A stretch of DNA of 64,000 nt from Primulina eburnea (taxonomy: Eukaryota; Streptophyta; Magnoliopsida; Lamiales; Gesneriaceae): NCBI RefSeq assembly GCF_022965805.1, contig NC_133101.1, positions 10,887,069 to 10,951,068 of the forward strand. Direction: 5' to 3'. A program made the translations under genes and the position numbers. Below are positions 13,531 to 24,628 of this stretch, piece by piece (positions within the stretch are counted from its first letter, which is position 1; each line of letters opens with the position of its first letter). The notes beneath the pieces are model-generated. The model was not told the origin of the DNA, did not search any database, and saw only the letters and a list, made by a program, of their open reading frames with translations.

Positions 13531-14127
13531 TTATATGAAGTGCAGCTGTTTTTTATGCTTGCTTTACGATTTTTTGGGTTTTTGGTGTCTGTTTTATATT
13601 TAATAATGTTTCAAATTTTAATATAAATAAATTATTTATTTTTTAAAAATAATAAAATTCATCATTATTTCTCATATATTTATTTAAATATATTATTTTG
13701 AAATGATATTAAACAAAAATATATAATATATTTATATATGCAATTAAAGTAATAATTTAGATAAAAGTACAAATATTTATTATTTCATCACGGACAAATT
13801 TATTCGAGAAAGTTAAATCTATAATAATCACACAATAATTACTAATCATAAAAATATTTACAATTATTTTTGTAATGCATTAAATTAAATAAAAAATATA
13901 TTATAAATATAAATAGTTATTTGAGAAGGAAGAAACTATCTTAAAATAGCTACAATATATTTTTGAAGAAAAAAATAATAACACTATTATTATTTTATAA
14001 TAATGTGTTAAGATACATAAAAATGTTAGAAATTAATAGTATAATTAAATTGTTTGTCAACATATTTACAAAAATTACTCGAGGTAAAAAAATAAACTTA
14101 CCCCTAAATTAGTTTGAGTAAGTATGA

Positions 14128-14284
14128 TATGAGACGATCTTACAGATTTATATTCATGTGACAAGTTGGCTCGGTCTATTCTTGAGTGAAAAATGATAAT
14201 TTAGGAATAAAACAAAAAAAATTGAAAGTCGTGTTGGGTAGAAGATTTGTCTCACAAATAACTCATGAGACAGTCTCATAAGAG
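14128..14284. mobile_element. decayed MITE with gagac..gtctca inverted ends
   Basis: The left end tatgagacgatcttacag pairs with the right end ctcatgagacagtctcata as imperfect inverted repeats about 157 bp apart. The interior has gtctcacaaata near the right end, as in the better preserved copy at 35151-35320. The family assignment comes from matching these two copies with each other. Confidence 0.6.
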
Positions 14285-16166
14285 TTTTTGGTATTATTTT
14301 AATATTTTGTTATATTTAGTAAAAGAAAATTTTATAAAAAACATTGTATGTTTAGATTAATATTTAAAAAAAAATCATTTGAGAACATATTAGACATTTT
14401 GAAGTAAAGAAAGAAATATAAATTATATTTAAATAAAAGTGGAATGTAAATAACAATCTCTTAAATATTTGAATTGATCGTATCATTTCATTTAATTTCA
14501 ATTACAATTTTGGGTTTTGTGTGACATATATATAATTCTGCATACTATCTAAAATAATAAATAATCTATAAAAAAATTATAAAATATTGCGTTTTTCAAC
14601 TTTTTAGTAAATAATATCATCATAAATTTTGGTATATTGACTAATCATACATCAATATCACAATTATTAATTAATTAGAAATTTAGTATAAATATTTTTA
14701 AAATTTCAAAAACTAATCACAATTTATTCAAATTTAATCTAATAATTTTAAAAAATATTTATTTATTCTTTTTAATTGTGATAGACAAATTATATATGAT
14801 TTTTATTTTTATTTTTAATATCAATTTCACTTTATCAATAACGCGAATGCAATAATAAATAATTTAATTTAGCAGCAATATTGTTATCCCTTATCTGAAT
14901 ATGATATTAAATGATATAAAAAATTAATACAATAATTAAATATATTCATTATATCAATAACTTAGTATTTTTAATATTACGTGTGTAACGAGTGAAATAT
15001 TAGTTTATTACAAACAGAAAAATAGTGGAGTAAAGAGGATAAAAAGGGATGGAGTAAATTTTTTTCTTAGTAGAAACGAATTGAGATGCTGTAAAGGGTA
15101 AAGAAAGAACATCTTAAGATCTTTAAACAACACAATATTATTTTTGAACATGTTTAGAGAAGAAGGTTATTTTAAAAATTCATGGGTTAATATGATTAAA
15201 TTCCCTTAAAAATGTCCATTTCATATCGACTTCCTGTGTTGTGGAATATTTTATCAAAACCACTGTATATTTCTTTTTTCTTGCTCATCTAATTTTTCTA
15301 TATCTATACGATTCTATACTATTTTATTAAGTTTGAGACACTTAGAATAACAAACTTTGGTGTCATGGTCCGTTTTAATAACTATATATATTAATAAAAT
15401 GTTAAAATATTAATAAAAGTTATATATAGTTCAGCAGATAGAGTCATTTTTTTTTGGGTTAGATTATAGGTTCAATTCTTGCTGAGGTCAATTTTTTATT
15501 CTTTTATTTTCAATTTATTTTTTATTTTATATATCAAAATTACAGTTAGTCCCTCACTATTTCTTATAATTATATTTTGATCCTCATTTAATTATACATC
15601 AAATGAATTATAAAAAATGTTGCGTGCGTCGATGCACTAATATAGATGAATTTTCTTGTCTGTTGGGGGGAAAGAGACCGCATTCCATGACCTGTAGGAA
15701 AGAGCAAATATCGGTAAACGACGCATCAAAGATGAACAAAAAGAAGATGGGACAAGACAACTAAAGATGATCAATTTTCAGCTTTTCTTTGGTTTCTTGA
15801 AAACTTGACAAAATGAATGAAAGGATTAAAGGCGAGCAGAAAAGGAGACCCTACTGTCTTAGATTTCCCAGAAGACTTTCCATCTTTTTAGGAGATTGCC
15901 AAAGAATCCATTTTCGAACCAAATGAATTGAGCTTAAATTCAAACTTCTATCCATCTTTTTAATTGTGAGTCTCATTTGCGTAGTTTGGTCTACCATCTT
16001 CTATCCTAGATCGATGGCTTAAAAGCATAGTTTTATCATCAAATTATGACTCAGGATTGTGGCGCACTGCAATGGTTAATGGAAATACCATTTTAAGGAA
16101 ACAAAGAAACAGAAACCCATCATCAAGTTAAGATTTTGCAAGGCCTGATCGACCAGATGCTCCTTT

Positions 16167-16323
16167 TATTAGATATAACTAACTGACGTAGTTAGTTACA
16201 AGTGATTAGTAACCAAAATTATATAACTAAGAAAGTGTTTTGTAAACATTCATTCATTCAGTTCCTATTATTCTGATATATGAAATAAGAAAGATTCTTC
16301 TCTCTCGATAAACTTCCGCAATA
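16167..16323 (+). repeat. 5' LTR of copia element 2
   Basis: This direct repeat partner of 20844-21000 begins TATTAGATATA and ends ccgcaata immediately before the tRNA-Met primer-binding site. The ends TATT/AATA form a 4-bp inverted repeat. At 157 bp it is short for a copia LTR. Confidence 0.92.
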
Positions 16324-16335
16324 TGGTATCAGAGC
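16324..16335 (+). other. primer-binding site (initiator tRNA-Met)
   Basis: tggtatcagagc is the standard complement to the 3' end of plant initiator methionine tRNA. It sits directly after the 5' LTR and primes minus-strand DNA synthesis. Confidence 0.93.
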
Positions 16336-16513
16336 AAACCGCTCTGCTCGCCGGAAATCAGAGCTAAACTGATCTGCTCGCCGGAATTAAATCACTCAGG
16401 CCGATGCCGCTCAGAGAAATTCAACAATCCGTTGAATGCCTTATTACATATACTTCTTTGAGGTGATTTGATTCATTATCTCTGTTTCGTTTGGATTAAG
16501 GGTTTCGGAATTC

Positions 16514-19500
16514 ATGGCGAACACAGGCTCATCAACATGGAACTTGCCGGTGCGATCGGCAATTGATGATCCATTGATTCCTTATTTTCTTCATCATTAT
16601 GATAATCCAGGAATTACGCTTGTTTCTCAACCACTCACAGGTGACAATTTTGCGTCATGGAGCCGAGCTATGAAGATTGCAATCTCAGTCAAGAACAAAT
16701 TTGGTTTTATTGATGGATCCATTCCCAAACCAGCAGAGTCTGAATCAAATTTGATGAATGCTTGGAATCGTAACAACAACATAGTCATATCATGGCTATT
16801 GAATTCCGTTTCTAAAGATATTTCAGCTAGTGTTTTGTTCGCAGAATCAGCTGCGGAAATTTGGAACGATCTCAAGGAACGATTCCAGCATAGCAATGGC
16901 CCTAGAATCTTCCAAGTTCGTCGCGAATTGCTCAACCTTAGACAAGATCAAGATTCGGTTAGTGTCTATTTCACCAAACTTAAGCCACTATGGGAAGAGC
17001 TGAATCATTTTCGCCCCACGTGTAACTGTGGAAAATGCATATGTGGTGGAACAAAGAATGTTGAGGCGTATGTTCACACGGATTATACAATGACATTCCT
17101 TTTGGGTCTCAATGAGTCTTTCACTCACATCAGAAATCAAGTTTTGCTTCATGAACCACTGCCATCAATCAGTCGAGTCTTTGCTCTAATTGTTCAAGAA
17201 GAACGCCAACGGGAAATCGGAGGACATCAAGGCAATATCCTACCAAATCAAGGCATGGCATTTACACTCAAAGCTGATCAATCTCAGGCAAAACTGAGTA
17301 ATCGCAAACCACAAAAATATCAGAAAGGAAGGCCATTCTGCACAACCTATAATATTCCAGGACACACGATTGACACATGCTATAAGATACATGGCTACCC
17401 ACCTGGATACAAAACTCGTTTTAAGGGCGGATCTAGAAACCCAGTTGCTCCTGTCAATCATGTGCTGGGACAAACTAGTGTCCCTGAAACCCATGATGAC
17501 ACAAATGTTTTCCAGAATATCAACAAAGGCCAAATGGAGCAATTAATGTCCATGTTTATTCAACAACTTTCTTCAACAAACACAAAAGGAAACTCACTGG
17601 ATAACTCCAGTCCTTCCCCCATCACAGGTACTTGCCTATCCATCTCAATTCCAAATGCATTGAATATTTCTACATGTTGGATAGTAGACTCAGGTGCATC
17701 TAGGCACATTTGCTCCAACAAAGACATCTTTATAGTACTTAAGGCAGTACATGATTCGAGAGTGACTTTACCAAATAATGAACGAGTGGAGGTGCACTTC
17801 TGTGGTGAAGTTCGGTTGGGAGCAAACTTGATTATTTCAGATGTTCTATATATTCCAGAATTCAAGTTTAATCTACTCTCTGTCAGCTGTCTACTTGCCA
17901 ACACAAATAATATGAGGAGTTTCTATCGTGATTCTTTTATGATTCAGGACACTCGAACACAGAAAATGTTTGGCAAGGGTAGAAAACTAGCAGGGCTATA
18001 TGTGCTGGACTCGGATTCCATGGGTATTGATCACCACATAAATCTCGTTGGGAGTCAAACTTGGCACAAGAGACTTGTACACCCCTCCCAAAAGGTCATG
18101 AATGCTTTAAAATCTAGTTTACAACTTGAATCAGATGTTATTTGTAGCAAAGATTTTTGTCATATATGTCCATTAGCAAAACAGAAACGTTTGCCATTTG
18201 CTTCCAATCATAGATTGTCTTCTACTGCTCTTGAACTCGTACATTGTGATATTTGGGGTCCTTATCATGTCCCTACATATAATAATCAACGATATTTTCT
18301 GACCTTGGTTGATGATTGTACAAGATTTACATGGGTTTTTCTTATTACACATAAATCTGAAGCAACAAAGGTTGTTTCCGAATTTTGCATTATGGTTGAG
18401 ACACAATTCAGTAGTAAAATCAAGGCATTCCGCACTGATAATGCTAAAGAACTTGCCTTCACTGAATTATGTCAACAACGGGGTATACTTCATCAGTTCT
18501 CATGCGTTCAAACTCCTCAACAAAAATCTGTTGTAGAACAGAAACACCAACACTTACTCAATGTGGCACGAGCACTATTTTTCCAAGCTCGGGTTCCTAT
18601 CAAGATTTGGAGTGAATCCTTATTGACAGCTACATATCTGATATATCGTATCCCTTCACCATGGACTGGAAATAAGTCGCCATATGAATTACTTTACCAT
18701 CAACAAGTGGATTACTCACATTTTCGAGTATTTGGATGCCTAGCTTTCTCATCCACTTTAGCTGCACATCGGGATAAATTCATGCCACGAGCTCGTGCAT
18801 GTGTGTTTCTAGGATACCCTCCTGGAATTAAAGGCTAAAAACTGATGGAGATTACGAGCCAAGAAGTATTCATATCACGTGATGTCAAGTTTCACGAATC
18901 AATATTCCCTTTTCATTGTCTTCCTCATAACCAGAATGCTTTTGATCCATTTCCAGAAGTAGTTATTCCTCAAGCAGCATCAATGGACATCTCTGATCAT
19001 TCGGTCAGTAATATGCCATCAGCTATACAACCCGACCAAGTGGTTTTAGTTGACCCCACGGAAGCTTTCCCTGATTCTTCTGAATCATCACAAGTAGTTC
19101 CCATTCGTTCTTCCACGAGAGTCTCAAGAACACCCTCCTATCTTCGGGACTATCATTGTCACATGCTCACACATAATTCTCCCCCTCCTTCCCCAAATGT
19201 CTATTCCCTTAACAACTACATTTCCTATGAGGCACTCTCCAGACCGTACCGTAATTTGGCACTCAACATATCATCTCAAGTTGAACCTCAATTTTATCAT
19301 CAAGCAGTTAAGTGTGATAAATGGAGAATATCCATGGGAGATGAACTTACTGCCATGGAAGCAAACAACACTTGGACAGTAGTACCACTTCCTCAGGGCA
19401 AACAACCTATTGGTTGTCGTTGGGTCTACAAAATAAAACATAATTCTGATGGTTCCATTGCTCGATATAAAGCTCGTTTAGTGGCCAAAGGCTACACTCA

Positions 19501-20836
19501 ACAAGAAGGAGTGTACTTCTTTGAGACTTTTTCCCCAGTCGCCAAACTTGGCACAATCAAAGTCATTCTTGCATTAGCGGCAAGCCAAAATTGGCATCTT
19601 GCTCAATTAGATATCAACAGTGCTTTCCTAAATGGTGATCTTTCCGAAGAGGTTTATATGGATCTCCCACTGGGATATAACTCTCATTCTCCAACCTGCC
19701 ACAACAGTCCAAAACTTGTTTGTCATTTACGCAAATCAATTTATGGTCTCCGCCAAGCATCAAGACAATGGTAAACGAAATTTTCCGATGTGTTGTTGGA
19801 ATATGAATTTGTGCAATCCAAAGCTGACCACACATTGTTCACCAAAGGTTCAGGCCATAGTTTTATCGCCTTACTGGTTTATGTCGATGATATAATCATC
19901 TCAAGTCCCTCTATTTCCATCATACATCATCTCAAATCTGATCTCCAAGGGAAGTTCAAACTTAGAGATTTGGGTGATCTCAAGTATTTCATCGGTCTCG
20001 AAATAGCTCGATCATCGAGTGGCATTTTCATGTCTCAACGAAATTATGCACTTCAACTACTCGAAGACACGGGTTTCCTCGCTTGTAAACCTGCTAAAAT
20101 GCCAATGGAACCACGTTCTCACATCACTTCTGCTGATGGTGACCCTCTAGTTGATATCACTACATATCGCCGTCTAATCGGACGCCTTTTATATCTAACA
20201 TTAACGAGACCTGATATTACATTTGCGGTCCATAAGCTCAGTCAATACGTGGCTACACCACATACTTCTCATTTGCATGCAATTCACCAACTCTTACGGT
20301 ATATCAAATCCAATCCCGGTCAAGGATTACTCTTCTCGGCTTCATCACCAATTCAGCTCCGGGCTTTCGCAGATGCTGATTGGGCAGCATGTAAGGATAC
20401 TAGAAAATCAGTAACTGGATTCTGTGTATTCCTGGGTGATGCTCTTATATATTGGAAAACAAAGAAGCAGCTGACAGTCTCTAGATCATCAACTGAAGCC
20501 AAATATAGAGCCCTGGCCACCACCACCACCGAGATATTATGGCTCATACAACTCCTCAAGGATCTTCAGTTTGACATCAACACACCAGCTGTCATTTTTT
20601 GAGATAATCAGTCTGCCATTCATCTAGCCAATAATCCTATTTTCCATGAAAGAACCAAACATATCGAGATTAACTGCCATTTCATTCGAGATAAGATTAA
20701 GGAAGGCTTCATCAAACTATTACCGATCACTTCTCACTTGCAACTTGCAGACATGTTCACTAAACCTCTTCCATCCTCCAATCTCTCCTCATTAATGTCC
20801 AAGATGTCTATAAAGAACATTTATAGTTCATCTTGA
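16514..20836 (+). pseudogene. copia gag-pol polyprotein with three nonsense codons
   Basis: One uninterrupted frame carries gag, protease, integrase, reverse transcriptase and RNase H, but has stops at 18836-18838 (TAA), 19772-19774 (TAA) and 20600-20602 (TGA). It begins MANTGSSTWNLPV. The gag domain includes TGDNFASWSRAM. The zinc knuckle at about 17336-17380 reads C-T-T-Y where CX2C is expected, so one metal ligand is lost. The protease motif is WIVDSGASRHI. The integrase HHCC module is at about 18060-18175. The integrase triad is in CDIWGP, RTDNAKE and a VVEQK segment in which residues around the glutamate have changed. Reverse transcriptase keeps YVDD near 19879-19890, and RNase H keeps FADADWAAC. 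The true TGA is at 20834-20836. It is non-autonomous as it stands. Confidence 0.92.
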
Positions 20837-20843
20837 GAGGGAC

Positions 20844-21000
20844 TATTAGATATAACTAACTGACGTAGTTAGTTACAAGTGGTTAGTAACCAAATTTATA
20901 TAACTAAGAAAGTGTTTTGTAAACAGTCATTCATTCAGTTCCTATTCTTCTGATATATGAAATAAGAAAGATTCTTCTCTCTCAATAAACTTCCACAATA
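20844..21000 (+). repeat. 3' LTR of copia element 2
   Basis: It follows the purine-rich ttgagagggac and begins TATTAGATATA. It matches the 5' LTR at 151 of 157 positions with no length change, and ends ttccacaata at 21000. Confidence 0.92.
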
Positions 21001-21616
21001 CATTTCACAAGATTATCAATCTGCAAATGATATCGCACAGTTTAGCCAAAAGAAAGATTCATTTCATTCCACAAATGGCTGCAAACATAGATACCCACCT
21101 GAATACAAAACATGGGGGGTGGGGACAAGAAAGAGAGCTAAAAGTGCAATCTTGTTCAGGAATCAGAACATATCAATACCGAAATCTAAGGACATCGTGT
21201 TAAATACTTAAATCATCAAGAAATTTAGACAAGTCCTCGAAAATTTATTAGAACTCATGATGTTTGATTAGAAAATACCATCATGTCTCTACACATTAAA
21301 ATACGCATACTATCATCGGATACATTTGAAACCCAAATAAAGAGAACCCAGAAAATCAACTTTAATCGATGATAACATTATTTGACCGTGTACTGTATAT
21401 GATTATGTACTAGTGTTTTGTGCACACATTGTGTGTTTGTACAATTATTTTCTTAACATGATTTGTGATTTTTTTTATTTTATATTACTATTTAATTAAA
21501 AATTTACGCCCTTTAAAAGCTTATTATTAATTAATTTTGTTATCTCATAATGAAATTATGGTAATACACATTATTTTGTTTTACACAAAAAATATGATTA
21601 TAAGTAAATTCACCTT
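21001..21616. other. intergenic, no gene recognised
   Basis: This is AT-rich sequence following the copia element. It continues the host sequence interrupted at 16166. I see no exon, RNA gene or clear repeat in it. Confidence 0.6.
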
Positions 21617-23060
21617 TGTTGGATTTCAGAAACGCTAGCAATCTTGATTTGATGTTAACAAAACTTATGTTTTTAATATTTTTACTTAAGTGTTTAGGTG
21701 TTAAATGTCAAGTTGGAAGATTTGAAATGCTACAACTCGAATTTAGTCAACTTAGAAATTTTCCGAGGTGATGTATCTCAATGATATCTCATAGCTCGGT
21801 GATCTATATATGACCAGCGGGCAAAACTGTTAAACATAAAATTCAATTTTCTACAAATCATGCTTTGGGTCGGCTCGATTAATTCGGATGTTATCTAGAC
21901 GAAATAATAGTGGAAATATCAACCTGGAATACTTGACTAGTTCTAATATTTTTCTGATATTTCAAAAACCAATTATTCAAATGACAATCGAGCAAAATGG
22001 TTGGAGAACCAATTCAATTTCTATAGTTCATATTTCAGGTTGTCAAGTTAGTTCAGAATTTATCTATGCTAACCGGATGCCTCAATGTCCAGTTAGAAGT
22101 AACAGATATAACAAATGGCTAGACCTGACCGGTTATGGTATTTTGTTCATATCTCACAAACAAGTTATCCAAAAGACAATCGGGCAAAATAATTGGAAAT
22201 CCAACTTAATTCTCTACAAGTCATAATTCAGGTTGGTCAAGTTAGTTGGGATGTTATATATGCTAACCAAACGCTGAAAGATCGAGCTGGAGAACACGTA
22301 TACGACAATGGCTAGACTTGAGTAGCTCTATTATTTTGATTATATCTCTCAGCTCGATTATCTCAATGGAACCATTCAACATGCATTACAAAGCTAAGGC
22401 AATGATATGCAAATTATCTTCAAAGTCAAAGTCTGAATCAGAACTTACGAAGCTGATAAACCGCGATTAATTTACTAGTTCTGTAACACAAATATAGATG
22501 TCGGTTAGATATGAGCAGTTATAATATTTAGAGCATATTTCTCTCATAAGAACTCGAAATTTAGTTATCTTTGATTCTATGAAAAGCTAAGAGAAATGAC
22601 TACAACTTGTATTTTCACACATTGTCAGAAATCAATGAATCAAGAGTTATAACTAAGATAATATACCAGCTAGACTTGGATCAAACTCCAGCCGCTCAAA
22701 ATCTGACATGATCGCTCCAGAATTCCAGCTGCCAAAATCCGACTAGATCACTCCAAAAGTCCAGCCGCCAGCTCGATATTAAAAAGTGGTCAGCAAGTCA
22801 AATATGTTTGTTCAATGTCAGAAACAATATACAAGATTTTCAAACAGTCGTATTCTTGTATATGACATATATGTCATTCTTGGAGGCCATAAATACAACA
22901 CTTCGAATATAAAACAACAAGCTTTTGAAGGAGATTCAAAGCATGAGAATCTTATGCAAGAAAAGTAAGCTAGAATGAGAACACATCCAAGAAGGAGAGT
23001 CTTAATAGATATATTAGTTTGGTTACTAGAATTTCGACTCTGTGAGGGCCGCTTAAAAAA
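21617..23060 (+). repeat. LTR-like sequence with internal 175-195-bp degenerate tandem repeats
   Basis: It starts TGTTGGATTTCAG..gctagcaatcttgatttgatg, which resembles the start of LTRs of SIRE-type copia elements as I remember them. From about 21770 to 22440 a block recurs about three times. Anchors are ggtcggctcgatt at 21868, gtcaagttagttc at 22042 and gtcaagttagttg at 22236. A promoter-like cataaataca lies near 22888. The right end and a partner LTR were not found, so solo LTR is only one reading. Confidence 0.4.
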
Positions 23061-23150
23061 TACAGACAAAATGTTAAACGAGGAAAGACAAAAATTAAAT
23101 GGGTTATATTCAACTCAACATAAACAATACGTTTAAAAAAAAATTTCTAA

Positions 23151-23370
23151 CTAAAATGAATTCGATATTCCTTAAAATTTTCAAACTCTTCAATAATAAC
23201 ATTTATACAAATATTGTAAGCAATTTCTCTTTAAATAAATAGCATCAATACATCAGAGAGAAAATTATCATCCATTTTGCTTTGAATCCTAGTTTTGACG
23301 ATATTCATAGTTGAGAATGACCGTTCTGTAGTAACGATAAAAACTAGAAGAGTCAGCAGACTCATCACCT
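23151..23370 (-). pseudogene. hAT-type transposase C-terminal remnant
   Basis: The minus strand reads TERSFSTMNIVKTRIQSKM, then an in-frame stop, then REIAYNICINVIIEEFENF. The ERSFSxMxIVKTxxRxxM motif is the C-terminal dimerisation region of hAT transposases and the related TTF-type zinc-finger/hAT proteins. The rest of the transposase is not visible. Known: these domains occur in hAT elements. Inferred: this is a dead fragment. Confidence 0.7.
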
Positions 23371-23553
23371 GATAGTAGAAAAGGCTTTTCATAGATGATA
23401 AATTTAAAGTAATAAAGTATTAAAAATTAAAAGTAAATCAATTATTAATTAAAAAAATGAAAAAAAAAATCTAAGATTTGAACCTGGGTTTTCACTTACA
23501 GAACTCTTGTCTTGCCATAGAGATACATTCTCTTTAATTTATTGTGGTAGGTC

Positions 23554-23555
<2 letters not shown>

Positions 23556-23602
<47 letters not shown>
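23556..23602. repeat. (TA)n microsatellite
   Basis: About 23 TA units in a row. The open frame across it is an artefact of the repeat. Confidence 0.95.
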
Positions 23603-23606
<4 letters not shown>

Positions 23607-24450
23607 TCAAAAATTTAATATCAACTAAAAAACTTTTAAAAAGTTGGGGAGGCAATGGCTCTCATGGGCCCTATTATAAATCTGCCCTTGTTTGGTTAGA
23701 GTTTTTATTTGTCTTTCAAATACCAAAATTTTGTCATGTACTTATTGCTGAGTTTTTGGAGAGAAACAAAATGAGTTTAAGTGAGCTTAGTCTATTGAAA
23801 CAATAATCTAACTAAATTTAAGACAATGTGCATAATTTTCTAGTATTGCAAGTATCAGCGGGTCATCATTTTGGTTGTGAAAGGTTAAGTTAAACTGTGG
23901 GAACACCATTAACTTGATCCCATGAAATGTGAGGATATTTGAACTCATTCATCCACATTTGGTAAATTATTCGGGCCTCCGATTTCGAAATTTTCGAAAC
24001 AAACTCCAAATAAATGCGAAAAAAAACGCTTTTCTTTTCCCTGCTCCCCCAAAATGTTAACCTTCGATGTCTTGTGATGCAAGTGCTCGAGATTGTGAGA
24101 TCCCTTACATTACCACATGATCAATTATTTGCACCCCATTTCCTACTACTCACACACAACTTTACGAAGAAAATATGATTTAGGTCAGCTATAGGAGGCA
24201 TATTTCTCAAAATAGGCAGAATAATGTAACTCAGTGTCGACTGTCGCCGGTTATATATTGCACTCTAGCTATGGAAAACTGAGGATTTCAAGTCACTGTT
24301 GCAGATCGAGAAGAATTGTAAATGGGTAACAAAATGAAGATATATGCTTCTCACGACCCAACGCCTTGATGTATGGTAAAGACGGAGGAAAATCCTCAAA
24401 CCCAGTATCAATATGTTGAGATGAAAGAAGTCGCGCAGGCTAAACTGCTG
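23603..24450. other. downstream region of AP3S, probably including its 3' UTR
   Basis: No coding exon was seen. The part next to 24451 should hold the 3' UTR of the minus-strand AP-3 sigma gene. I see no unambiguous poly(A) signal. Confidence 0.5.
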
Positions 24451-24589
24451 CTACCGACCCTGCCAACCAGAAGTTGATGATCCTAACGTGATTGAATTAG
24501 AATTTCTCTGCAACCTGCTTGACATATGTTGTCAACATCAATTTTCGACAATCTATATCGATATGCATATGTGTGTGCGCATGAGTCTC

Positions 24590-24628
<39 letters not shown>

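Larger units (their letters stand above)
12241..16161. other. AT-rich intergenic region between CSTF77 and a copia element
   Basis: No coding exon was recognised here. The stretch is very AT-rich, especially 13600-15600. It holds a 189-bp tandem duplication (13153-13530) and a decayed MITE (14128-14284). At about 15430-15480 a tRNA-like A-box/B-box pair (tagttcagcaga .. aggttcaattct) may be a SINE remnant, but this is weak. The short open frames at 13071-13603 have no recognisable protein features. Confidence 0.7.
16167..21000 (+). mobile_element. full-length Ty1/copia retrotransposon with 157-bp LTRs
   Basis: The element is 4834 bp long. Its two LTRs (16167-16323 and 20844-21000) are each exactly 157 bp and differ at six positions that I count. 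The primer-binding site tggtatcagagc follows the 5' LTR directly. One gag-pol frame runs from 16514 to 20836 with three in-frame stops and no frameshift. Flanks ccttt (16162-16166) and cattt (21001-21005) are probably a 5-bp target duplication with one later change. With those edges the LTR reads TATTAG...CAATA, so its ends are TA..TA rather than TG..CA. Confidence 0.93.

Noticed and set aside
13071..13603. Two hydrophobic open frames (73 and 111 codons)
   Set aside because: They span the 189-bp tandem duplication; their Phe/Leu richness is explained by T-rich DNA and no family is recognisable.
15425..15485. tRNA-like A-box and B-box (possible tRNA gene or SINE)
   Set aside because: No cloverleaf can be folded convincingly; at best a decayed SINE, so not listed as a tRNA.
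23507..23806. Open frame with an I-Y repeat
   Set aside because: It is a translation of the (TA)n microsatellite.
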